The notes below the pieces were generated by a model, which made no database searches, was not told the DNA's origin, and saw only the letters and a program-made list of their open reading frames with translations. Shown here in pieces: positions 1 through 5,527 of a DNA stretch of 5,527 nt; positions within the stretch are counted from its first letter, which is position 1, and each line of letters starts with the position of its first letter. A program made the translations under genes and the position numbers. Where the stretch lies: the NCBI GenBank assembly GCA_913046805.1, contig CAJWTA010000075.1, positions 1 to 5,527 of the forward strand, in the 5' to 3' direction. This DNA comes from an uncultured Fidelibacterota bacterium. Lineage in GTDB: Bacteria; Marinisomatota; Marinisomatia; Marinisomatales; TCS55.

Positions 1-105
1 CATTCTGTACACTTAGCTTATTAATTTTGTTCATAATCTATAAGTTCTATTGTTCTTTGAAATTTACTTACCTTGCTAATGACAATAATATTATCTTTTA
101 CTACT
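1..105. other. Leader upstream of the trans-sulfuration gene
   Basis: This is an AT-rich leader with no complete gene. It holds weak -10-like hexamers on the + strand, CATAAT at 32-37 and TATAAG at 39-44, but neither has a convincing -35 box at 16-18 bp, so a promoter here is only plausible. On the - strand an ATG at 34-32 opens a frame that stays open for 11 codons to the window edge. It could be the start of a divergent gene but is too short to call. No tRNA-like fold or terminator hairpin is evident. Confidence 0.3.
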
Positions 106-1296
106 ATGAAGAAAGATATTTCATGGGAAAAGATAAAACCTGAGACGAAAGCTGTATGGGCTGGAGAAACTGAACCGTTCCCATACAATTCAACTCAAGC
201 CCCTACGATAAGCAGTGTTGCCTTTAATTATAAGAATATGAGTGAATGGCTGGATGTAGCAAAGGGAACTAAAAAAGGTCATATTTACGGAAGAAATACG
301 AATCCCACAGTTGAATTTCTTGAAAAAAAGATAGCCTTACTCGAAAAAGCAGAATCCGCTGTCGCATTTTCAAGTGGCATGGCAGCAATAAGTAATACTC
401 TATTTGCTCTTCTAAAGCCAAAAGACAGGGTAATTGTAGGAAGAGATACTTACGGAGGTACTAGTAAGATATTTATGGAGTACCTTCCAAAATTTGATAT
501 TGATGTTCAATTCTGCGATACAACCAATACTGATATCTTCAAAACCGAAATTAAAAAAAATTGTAATCTGCTTTACTTAGAGACACCAACTAATCCAACC
601 CTAAAAATTCAAGATATAAGAAAACTATCATCCATTGCAAAAAAATCACAAGCAATAACTGTTGTAGACAATACTTTATCAACACCTATAAACCAAAACC
701 CTTTAGAATTTGGTGCCGATATTGTGTTGCACAGCGCTACTAAATTTTTGTGTGGTCACTCTGATGCATTAGGAGGCTTGGTTTGCGGAAACAAAGAAGT
801 AATAGATAGAATTTTTCATTTCAGAGAGATAAATGGAGCATGTCTAGATCCAAATCCCGCATATTTAATCTTGCGCGGAATGAAAACACTAGCATTACGA
901 ATGAACAAACATAATGAAAACGCTCTTGAGCTCGCAAATTGGCTTTGTGATCACGATAAGATAGAAGATGTTTTTTATCCAGGCCTAAATAATCACAAAG
1001 GTGCAGAAATAGCAAAAAAACAGATGTCAGGATACGGTGGAGTGTTAAGTTTTTCAGTGAAAGATGAAAAAATGATACCAATTTTTATATCAAATTTGTC
1101 ATTTGCTCATGCTGCAGCTCATCTTGGATCTCTAGATACTATTGTTGGTCCACCGAAGACAACTAGTCATGTCGAAAATACTTCTAAGGAAAGAGCTGAG
1201 CTTGGCATACCAAGCAATTTAATAAGATGCTCTGTAGGTATAGAACACATAGATGATATTAAAAATGATTTTAATCAGGCACTCTTAAAATTATAA
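106..1296 (+). CDS. Cystathionine gamma-synthase family PLP-dependent trans-sulfuration enzyme
   Basis: This is a cytosolic fold-type I PLP enzyme of the Cys/Met metabolism family. Such enzymes join or cleave cystathionine, for example making it from an activated homoserine and cysteine on the way to methionine. Numbered from the ATG at 106 (396 aa, normal for the family), the PLP pocket is complete. It has YGRNTNPT at 61-68 (Tyr and Arg for the neighbouring subunit's cofactor phosphate), SSGMAA at 89-94, the ring-stacking Tyr116 in DTYGGT, Asp188 in VVDNT, and Schiff-base Lys213 in HSATKFL. Arg374 in LIRCSVGIE should bind the substrate carboxylate. Gly replaces the Cys of methionine gamma-lyases (TYGGT versus YGCT), which argues against that activity. 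Asp344 sits where E. coli MetB has an active-site Glu and cystathionine beta-lyase has Tyr, which favours a synthase. The frame is open back to a TTG at 73 and an ATG at 79. I chose 106 because the family's conserved N-terminus (xPETKAVWAGE) begins just after it; no start has a clear Shine-Dalgarno. The exact substrate is unresolved, so no gene symbol is given. Confidence 0.9.
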   Translation: MKKDISWEKIKPETKAVWAGETEPFPYNSTQAPTISSVAFNYKNMSEWLDVAKGTKKGHIYGRNTNPTVEFLEKKIALLEKAESAVAFSSGMAAISNTLFALLKPKDRVIVGRDTYGGTSKIFMEYLPKFDIDVQFCDTTNTDIFKTEIKKNCNLLYLETPTNPTLKIQDIRKLSSIAKKSQAITVVDNTLSTPINQNPLEFGADIVLHSATKFLCGHSDALGGLVCGNKEVIDRIFHFREINGACLDPNPAYLILRGMKTLALRMNKHNENALELANWLCDHDKIEDVFYPGLNNHKGAEIAKKQMSGYGGVLSFSVKDEKMIPIFISNLSFAHAAAHLGSLDTIVGPPKTTSHVENTSKERAELGIPSNLIRCSVGIEHIDDIKNDFNQALLKL

Positions 1297-1303
1297 ATGC
1301 TAG

Positions 1304-2176
1304 TTGATAAAGCTTAAAAATTCTTATTTATATGTGATTATGGTTGTTGGAATGATATCTTGGGGTGTATCATGGCCAGCAGCGAAAGTGGTTGGTCGAT
1401 ATGGAGACCCTAGCGATCTAATTGTATGGAGATTTGTATTAGCGCTACTAACAATGCTAGCTATCATGAAGCTCCTTAAAGTTCCGTTAAAGTTTCCTCA
1501 AAAATCTTTAAAATTTGTTATAGCAGCAAGCACGTTGATTGTTTTTTATAACTTTAACTATTTGAAAGGTACTCAAGTTGGACTTTCTAGTCTTGGGGGA
1601 GTAATCGTTCCCACCATAAGTCCTTTATTTACCTTTGTTCTAAGTATGATATTTTTAAACAAACAAACTCATGTCAAAGAGATATGCGGATTGCTTATTG
1701 GTTTAATCGGGGGAATTTTGCTCATTCGGGTTTGGGAGGTAAGTATAGTTAACATAGTATCCTCCGGTAATCTATACTTTTTACTTGGTGCTTTTCTGTG
1801 GTCTGGCGTCACAATTTTTGCGCAAAAAACCAGTGAAGAGCTTCATCCTCTTAATTTTAGTTTTTGGGTATACGGAATGGCGATGCTAATAGCTTTACCA
1901 ATATTTCCATTAAATTCAATTGATGCTATTTTTAAATACGACTTACTTTTTTGGTATAATTTTATATTAATTTCTGTAATAGCACTCGGGCTTGGAACGA
2001 CGGCGTACTTTATTACAACAATGAGAATAGGGTCTCAAAAAGCTTCTTCTTTTATGTTTATTGTTCCTTTTTCCGCAGTTCTTTCAGCCTCTTTTTTTCT
2101 TGGAGAGACAATTCAGGTTAGTACAATTTTTGGTGGTCTACTTTCAACAACTGCTGTTTACTTAATAAATAAATAA
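1304..2176 (+). CDS. EamA/DMT-superfamily inner-membrane transporter
   Basis: This is a drug/metabolite transporter of 290 aa, the usual size for a two-repeat EamA protein. Hydrophobic stretches give about ten helices, near residues 9-29, 37-57, 70-88, 92-117, 127-143, 156-173, 184-202, 217-237, 246-264 and 272-288. The first repeat opens with the typical GMISWGVSWPAAKV motif and WRF follows in helix 2. The second repeat ends with the FFLGETI signature before the last helix. Known relatives export amino acids, other metabolites or drugs; the substrate cannot be read from sequence. The start is a TTG at 1304, because TAG at 1301-1303 closes the frame upstream and the next options (GTG 1334, ATG 1340) would cut into helix 1. 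No good Shine-Dalgarno precedes it. It begins 7 nt after the stop of the trans-sulfuration gene, so co-transcription and translational coupling are likely. Export of a sulfur amino acid or related metabolite is a guess from that pairing. Confidence 0.88.
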   Translation: MIKLKNSYLYVIMVVGMISWGVSWPAAKVVGRYGDPSDLIVWRFVLALLTMLAIMKLLKVPLKFPQKSLKFVIAASTLIVFYNFNYLKGTQVGLSSLGGVIVPTISPLFTFVLSMIFLNKQTHVKEICGLLIGLIGGILLIRVWEVSIVNIVSSGNLYFLLGAFLWSGVTIFAQKTSEELHPLNFSFWVYGMAMLIALPIFPLNSIDAIFKYDLLFWYNFILISVIALGLGTTAYFITTMRIGSQKASSFMFIVPFSAVLSASFFLGETIQVSTIFGGLLSTTAVYLINK

Positions 2177-2183
2177 ATTATTT
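2171..2183. other. A/T-only palindrome across convergent stop codons
   Basis: The transporter stop (TAA, 2174-2176) and the DUF885 stop (TTA on +, 2178-2180) are separated by one base. They lie in a perfect inverted repeat, AAATAA-A-TTATTT, followed on the + strand by a T run to 2187. It could act as a minimal two-way transcription end, but the stem has no G or C and a one-base centre, so a stable hairpin is unlikely. I record it as a structure, not as a terminator. Confidence 0.35.
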
Positions 2184-3968
2184 TTTTATATCTTTGACTT
2201 GTTTATCCAAAACACTCAGAGGAACGGGTCCATTGTACAATATTGCTTCATGAAATTGTCTTATATCGAAATTATCGCCGAGTTTTTTTTCTGATGCTTT
2301 GCGAAGATTGAGTATATGATTCATACCTACTTTATAAGCAGTTGCCTGACCTGGCATAACAATATGCCTTTCAACCATTTTAACGCAATCCATCATATCG
2401 TTCGGTGTATTTTGAGAATAATATTTTATCCCCTCCTCTCTAGTCCAACCTTTAAAATGAATTCCAGTGTCTACAACAAGCCTACACGATCTCCATAATT
2501 CCATAGCAAGTCGACCGAAATCTGAATAAGGATCGGAGTAAAACCCTAGTTCTTTTGGTAGAAATTCGGAGTATAAACCCCACCCTTCAATATAAGCCGT
2601 ATATCCTCCAAATTTCCTGAATTTAGGTATCCCTTTAAGTTCTTGTGAAATAGCTAGTTGCATGTGATGACCCGGTATGCCCTCATGATATGCAAGAGCT
2701 TCCATTTGATATATTGGCATCATTTTCATATCGTATGTATTAGCATAATAAATGCCAGGTCTTGACCCATCAGGTGCAGGGCGCTGATAAAATGCTTTGC
2801 CAGCAGATTTTTCTCTAAAAGACTCTACTGCCTTTACAATCATATCGGCTTTAGGTTTAGTTATAAAAAGTTCATCAAGTTTTTTCTTCATGTCATCTAT
2901 CAACTTAACTGACTCTTTAATATAAGCATCTTTACCATCTTGAGTATTTGGATAGTAAAATTTTTCGTTTTCCTTCATCTCTTTAAAAAAATCTTGCAAT
3001 GAGCCATTAAAACCAACGTCATTTTTAATTTTTTCCATCTCAGCATGAATTCTATCCACCTCTCTTAATCCTAATTGGTGTATAGCTTCCGCAGACATAG
3101 TGGTGGTCGTTGTTCTGTTGAGTGCTGTCTGATAAAACCTACCTCCATCTCTCCATCTCCAAACTCCATCTTTTTCGTTGTGCGTAGTATGAAGGCGTAA
3201 TACAATTTCAATTAATTTTTCATAAGCAGGTAATAAGGAGTTCATCATTGCTTTTTTTGCTTTAGCCAGCAATATATCCTTCATTGAATTTGATATATCC
3301 AATCCTTGAATTTTAGAATAAAAATCATTAAAAACTGCAGAAGTATCTGCACCTTCAAATGGATAACCCGTAATTACATTACGAGAATCAAACAAAACAT
3401 GGTCAAAAACAAATTTAGGAGCTACAATTCCAGCTTCCTCCCTTTCAATTACATTTATAATCAATTGATCCACTAAAGACTTAATACCTTTTATCCTGGC
3501 AATATAAGCTTCTGCATCTTCAACTGAACCAATACGATGCATGTTTATTAAAAACGCAGGTATTTCAGATTGCATGCCAAACATTTGATTAAGAGGGTAA
3601 TCATAAAGCCTATACTTATAATCGTTAATCTGATCAATTAGACTCTGCTTGTAAAGATCAAAACTTAACTTTGTATTTGTGTCTAAAAGCTTAACATCTA
3701 TAGAGTCTTTGAGCCATTTCAGTGATTCTTTTGAATATTCAAGCTCAATCTCTTCACGCTCTTTTGTAAGATCACTCCATTTATCATAATCTTTTTTTAT
3801 GCCTAGCCTGGTTTGAAGCATTGGGCTTCTATCTACATATGCATCAAACATAGCGTCAAAGTAATCATTGGCTTTTTTTGATTCATTTTTGACAAGCTCA
3901 GGATCAATAGCTTCGTTTGAGCATGAAACAATAAATAATAATAATAAATAGTTTTTTTTAAATTTCAT
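2178..3968 (-). CDS. DUF885 lipoprotein, predicted zinc metallopeptidase
   Basis: This is a 596-aa exported protein of the DUF885 family, whose members are predicted zinc-dependent peptidases or hydrolases. The N-terminus is a short lipoprotein signal: Lys2, Lys4 and Lys5, a Leu-rich core at 7-13, and lipobox I-V-S-C with Cys16 as the lipidated residue. Ser17 rather than Asp at +2 predicts outer-membrane sorting if the host is a gammaproteobacterium. The catalytic signature HEGIPGHH lies at 428-435 (His428, Glu429 and His434 or His435 as zinc or catalytic residues). IEGWGLYSE at 460-468 probably supplies the third acidic ligand. Other family landmarks are DGVW...TTTT at 267-290, MPGQA at 538-542 and NGPVPLSVL near the C-terminus. 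Length and motifs look complete. The start is well supported by a Shine-Dalgarno, AAGAAGAGGA (complement of 3974-3983), 5 nt before the ATG. It follows the TIGR03643 gene by 32 nt on the same strand, so the two may be co-transcribed. The natural substrate is unknown; a role in peptide scavenging or envelope turnover is inference. Confidence 0.92.
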   Translation of the reverse strand: MKFKKNYLLLLFIVSCSNEAIDPELVKNESKKANDYFDAMFDAYVDRSPMLQTRLGIKKDYDKWSDLTKEREEIELEYSKESLKWLKDSIDVKLLDTNTKLSFDLYKQSLIDQINDYKYRLYDYPLNQMFGMQSEIPAFLINMHRIGSVEDAEAYIARIKGIKSLVDQLIINVIEREEAGIVAPKFVFDHVLFDSRNVITGYPFEGADTSAVFNDFYSKIQGLDISNSMKDILLAKAKKAMMNSLLPAYEKLIEIVLRLHTTHNEKDGVWRWRDGGRFYQTALNRTTTTTMSAEAIHQLGLREVDRIHAEMEKIKNDVGFNGSLQDFFKEMKENEKFYYPNTQDGKDAYIKESVKLIDDMKKKLDELFITKPKADMIVKAVESFREKSAGKAFYQRPAPDGSRPGIYYANTYDMKMMPIYQMEALAYHEGIPGHHMQLAISQELKGIPKFRKFGGYTAYIEGWGLYSEFLPKELGFYSDPYSDFGRLAMELWRSCRLVVDTGIHFKGWTREEGIKYYSQNTPNDMMDCVKMVERHIVMPGQATAYKVGMNHILNLRKASEKKLGDNFDIRQFHEAILYNGPVPLSVLDKQVKDIKK

Positions 3969-3973
3969 TGTTA

Positions 3974-3983
3974 TCCTCTTCTT
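3974..3983 (-). promoter_or_regulatory. Strong ribosome binding site of the DUF885 gene
   Basis: Read on the - strand this is AAGAAGAGGA, ending 5 nt before the ATG at 3968-3966. It is the only clear purine-rich Shine-Dalgarno in the window and it fixes the start of the lipoprotein directly ahead of its signal peptide. Confidence 0.75.
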
Positions 3984-4000
3984 TTACAATACTTAAAAAT

Positions 4001-4264
4001 TTATTTTTGATCAGATGACTTAAATCGAGGTAGTTTTACACTTCCTAAAGATTTATGTTTTGTTTTTCTTCCTGAAGTTCTTTTTCTCCACAGTTCAAAC
4101 GATTTTCTTTTCATGTGTTTTCGCATTATCTTGATAACCATATCCTGATTAATGCCGAATTGCTTTTCGATGACATCGAAAGTTGTTCTATCTTCCCACG
4201 CCATCTGAATTATGCGATCAATATCTTCTTCTGAAAATTGGTTTATTTTAAATTTATCAGACAT
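4001..4264 (-). CDS. TIGR03643 (DUF2805) family protein, possible HTH DNA-binding
   Basis: This is a small basic protein of 87 aa, the usual size for TIGR03643, an uncharacterised family I recall as mostly from marine bacteria. The family's unusual Trp- and Met-containing blocks are all present: IDRIIQMAWEDRT at 15-27, QFGINQDMVIKIMRKH at 35-50, SFELWRKR at 55-62 and GRKTKH at 65-70. The pattern of a helix at about 11-24, a second at 27-36, a turn at GINQ and a third at 40-52, followed by a Lys/Arg-rich tail, looks like a helix-turn-helix. That suggests nucleic-acid binding, but this is my inference and not an established function. The start is ATG 4264-4262, with AAAGG on the - strand only 2 nt upstream, closer than ideal. 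It leads the - strand unit with DUF885 32 nt downstream and diverges from nei across 73 bp. From family knowledge, relatives often sit near cryptochrome/photolyase genes. Confidence 0.88.
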   Translation of the reverse strand: MSDKFKINQFSEEDIDRIIQMAWEDRTTFDVIEKQFGINQDMVIKIMRKHMKRKSFELWRKRTSGRKTKHKSLGSVKLPRFKSSDQK

Positions 4265-4337
4265 AACCTTTATAAAAATTTAATCTAACATATAAATACG
4301 TTTAATTTTACTATTATGATTGATTTAAATTTATACA
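4265..4337. promoter_or_regulatory. Divergent promoter region, TIGR03643 / nei
   Basis: This 73-bp, very AT-rich spacer must carry the start signals for both the leftward unit and nei, unless they are read from outside. The + strand has TATGAT at 4315-4320 and the - strand has CATAAT at 4318-4313, each one base from the -10 consensus and overlapping one another. Neither has a recognisable -35 at normal spacing, so base-level promoter calls are weak. If the + box is used, the nei message would have a leader of only about 10 nt and no Shine-Dalgarno. An imperfect inverted repeat (4271-4285 against 4322-4335) flanks the centre and could be a binding site or just AT-rich coincidence. Confidence 0.4.
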
Positions 4338-5150
4338 ATGCCTGAAGGACCTGAAACAAAAAGAATGGTTGACACTATCAATAGAGACCTTGTGGATAAA
4401 AAAATAATATCTACTAAATTTTATCACCAATCTCTTGATTCAATTCCAACCAGCGGATTATCTGTAAAGGAAGTTCTTTCAAAGGGTAAGGCTGTGGTCA
4501 TTAGATTAAATAATGATTATTCAATTATTACGCATAATCAGCTTTATGGCCGTTGGACTTCAAATAGGCTTAATTCCAAAATTCATCATAATCGATCGTT
4601 GAGAATAGAGTTTTGTACAGAAAAAAAAGCCATCAGACTATGGTCAGCCACGGACATTTCTGCATACAAAACCATTGAGGAGAATGAACATCCATATATA
4701 AAAAACTTAGGTCCCGATGTATTGGATAACTCGACAACAGCTGATCTAATCTATAAGAGATTGACAAGCAATAAATTTAAAAATAGACAATTTTCAGGCT
4801 TACTTTTAAGCCAAGCTTTTATTTCAGGCTTAGGTAATTACCTAAGAAGCGAAATCTTATTCTATTCAAAATGCATGTATAATGATAAATCTAGCATACT
4901 GAATGTGGATCAGAATAAATTGCTCGCAACTAATATTAAAGATGTTTCAGTGCGCGCATACGAGCAAAAAGGAAAAACGATTTTTTACGATGATCTAATG
5001 CTAAAAAAACTTGATAAAACTGTTAAAAATAGAAGATTTATGGTTTTTGCAAGACAAGGTCAGCATTGCTATATATGTAAAGATATTATTTTAAAAGACC
5101 AAGCATCTAGTAGACGAATTTATTATTGTCCAAAATGTCAAAAAGCTTAG
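4338..5150 (+). CDS. nei: Endonuclease VIII (Nei), oxidised-pyrimidine DNA glycosylase/AP lyase
   Basis: This is a base-excision repair enzyme that removes oxidised pyrimidines such as thymine glycol and then cuts at the abasic site. The 270-aa protein carries the whole Nei plan. After Met removal the N-terminus is PEGPE, with Pro2 as the catalytic amine and Glu3 as general acid. Lys51 in SKGKA matches the essential E. coli lysine, and HNQLYGRW is at 66-73. The H2TH region is at about 130-215 and includes NRQFSGLLLSQAF and GLGNYLRSEIL. A C-terminal zinc finger uses Cys244, Cys247, Cys264 and Cys267, with the DNA-contacting Arg259 in SSRR. The MPEGPE start, HNQLYG and close similarity to E. 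coli Nei from memory separate it from Fpg/MutM, which begins MPELPE. ATG 4338 is certain because catalysis needs the N-terminal Pro. There is no Shine-Dalgarno. blh starts 36 nt downstream with no evident terminator between, so co-transcription is plausible. Confidence 0.95.
   Translation: MPEGPETKRMVDTINRDLVDKKIISTKFYHQSLDSIPTSGLSVKEVLSKGKAVVIRLNNDYSIITHNQLYGRWTSNRLNSKIHHNRSLRIEFCTEKKAIRLWSATDISAYKTIEENEHPYIKNLGPDVLDNSTTADLIYKRLTSNKFKNRQFSGLLLSQAFISGLGNYLRSEILFYSKCMYNDKSSILNVDQNKLLATNIKDVSVRAYEQKGKTIFYDDLMLKKLDKTVKNRRFMVFARQGQHCYICKDIILKDQASSRRIYYCPKCQKA
4797..4846 (+). repeat. Paired inverted repeats inside nei
   Basis: GGCTTA (4797-4802) and TAAGCC (4807-4812) form a perfect 6-bp stem with a 4-base loop. 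Just downstream, 4829-4846 (CTTAGGTAATTACCTAAG) is a perfect 18-bp palindrome. The 11-mer TTTCAGGCTTA occurs at 4792-4802 and again at 4822-4832, exactly 30 bases apart, so TAAGCC could pair with either GGCTTA copy. The sequences encode the conserved H2TH pieces FSGL and ISGLGNYLR, so codon choice over a conserved motif is the simplest explanation. Confidence 0.6.
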
Positions 5151-5186
5151 GATCATTTAATTGTAGTAATTTATTAATAAACAGCC

Positions 5187-5527
5187 ATGACCTATATATT
5201 TAACTATAAAATCTATCTTTTACTTTCTTTTACGATGATACTGCTAGATCAGCTTTTTTCTAATGACCCCGAGTTAACTGTGTTCATATTTGCCACTATC
5301 CTATTAATAGGTGGCCTTCCGCATGGTGCTTTAGATTTTTTCATACTTAAAAATATATTCAAAACGAAAATTTTTGTTTCATCGCTTATAATTTATCTAT
5401 TCATTGCCGCTGTTTTTTACATTCTTTTTTTTCTTTTCCCTGAAATTATATTTTTAATTTTTTTGATCTACTCGGCTTTTCATTTTGGTGATTCCGACTT
5501 TAAAAATGAGTCTCAAATTTCAAAACT
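5187..5527 (+). CDS. blh: Brp/Blh family beta-carotene 15,15'-dioxygenase, 5' part
   Basis: This is an integral membrane protein of the Brp/Blh family, which cleaves beta-carotene centrally to give two retinals, the chromophore of microbial rhodopsins. Only the first 113 codons are present and the frame is still open at the window edge; family members are usually around 270-330 aa, so over half is missing. Two family signatures are clear: GGLPHGALD at 42-50 (His46) and SAFHFGDSD at 96-104 (His99). These histidines are expected iron ligands; the remaining ligands should lie beyond the window. Hydrophobic stretches at about 9-24, 30-45, 62-83 and 86-99 fit a polytopic membrane protein. The start is the ATG at 5187, since TAA at 5178-5180 closes the frame just upstream; no Shine-Dalgarno is visible. 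It follows nei by 36 nt on the same strand. No rhodopsin or carotenoid-synthesis gene is in view, so the retinal use is inferred from the family. Confidence 0.9.
   Translation, partial: MTYIFNYKIYLLLSFTMILLDQLFSNDPELTVFIFATILLIGGLPHGALDFFILKNIFKTKIFVSSLIIYLFIAAVFYILFFLFPEIIFLIFLIYSAFHFGDSDFKNESQISK

Noticed and set aside
1..34. Possible start of a divergent gene on the - strand (ATG at 34-32, 11 codons to the edge)
   Set aside because: It is too short to judge, has no clear Shine-Dalgarno and no recognisable motif; sequence to the left of the window is needed.
73..105. N-terminal extension of the trans-sulfuration enzyme from TTG 73 or ATG 79
   Set aside because: The extra hydrophobic residues do not fit the family, where the conserved part starts just after the ATG at 106, and no Shine-Dalgarno favours the earlier starts.
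821..1081. 86-codon open frame on the - strand
   Set aside because: It lies wholly inside the trans-sulfuration gene on the opposite strand, shows no recognisable domain, and the + frame is fully supported by PLP motifs.
106..1296. Methionine gamma-lyase
   Set aside because: The diagnostic Cys after the PLP-stacking Tyr-Gly is Gly here (TYGGT), and the residue matching MetB's active-site Glu is acidic.
2171..2187. Intrinsic terminator between the convergent genes
   Set aside because: The stem is made only of A-T pairs with a one-base centre; a stable GC-containing hairpin is absent.
2316..2498. 60-codon open frame on the + strand
   Set aside because: It overlaps the conserved C-terminal part of the DUF885 gene in antisense and has no family features.
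4797..4820. Intrinsic terminator inside nei (GGCTTA hairpin)
   Set aside because: The stem has only 6 pairs, the following sequence is not a continuous T run, and the frame is a complete, conserved nei gene.
4338..5150. Formamidopyrimidine-DNA glycosylase (Fpg/MutM)
   Set aside because: The N-terminus is MPEGPE and the HNQLYGRW block is Nei-type; Fpg normally starts MPELPE.
1..5527. Mobile elements, CRISPR arrays, tRNA or rRNA genes, riboswitches
   Set aside because: No transposase or integrase motifs, no regularly spaced repeats, no structured RNA signatures and no intergenic space above about 105 bp to hold them.

Overview
The window is an AT-rich (roughly one third G+C by eye), gene-dense bacterial segment with six protein genes and no sign of RNA genes, IS elements, CRISPR arrays or phage genes. 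The gene set suggests a marine, light-exposed gammaproteobacterium, perhaps of the SAR86 type. The evidence is a Brp/Blh retinal-forming dioxygenase, a TIGR03643/DUF2805 protein (a family I recall as mostly marine), an endonuclease VIII very like E. coli Nei, and a DUF885 lipoprotein with a strong Shine-Dalgarno. The strong Shine-Dalgarno argues mildly against Bacteroidetes. The taxonomic placement is inference.

Left part, + strand: a PLP-dependent trans-sulfuration enzyme of the cystathionine gamma-synthase family (106-1296) is followed after 7 nt by a ten-helix EamA/DMT transporter with a TTG start (1304-2176). They probably share a transcript. The transporter converges on the next gene with a single base between the two stop codons.

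Middle, - strand: a small TIGR03643 protein (4001-4264) is followed after 32 nt by a DUF885 lipoprotein, a predicted zinc metallopeptidase (2178-3968). These look like a two-gene operon.

Right part, + strand: divergent from TIGR03643 across a 73-bp AT-rich spacer lies nei (4338-5150), a DNA glycosylase for oxidised pyrimidines. After 36 nt comes the first 113 codons of a blh-like beta-carotene 15,15'-dioxygenase (from 5187), cut by the window edge.

Biological reading: the right half joins oxidative DNA repair, retinal production (which supplies a rhodopsin chromophore) and a small predicted DNA-binding protein of a family I recall near photolyase/cryptochrome genes. This is the best candidate for an under-described unit, a possible light or oxidative-stress island. 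No rhodopsin, carotenoid-synthesis or photolyase gene is inside the window, so the link rests on adjacency and family knowledge. The left half looks like ordinary amino-acid metabolism.
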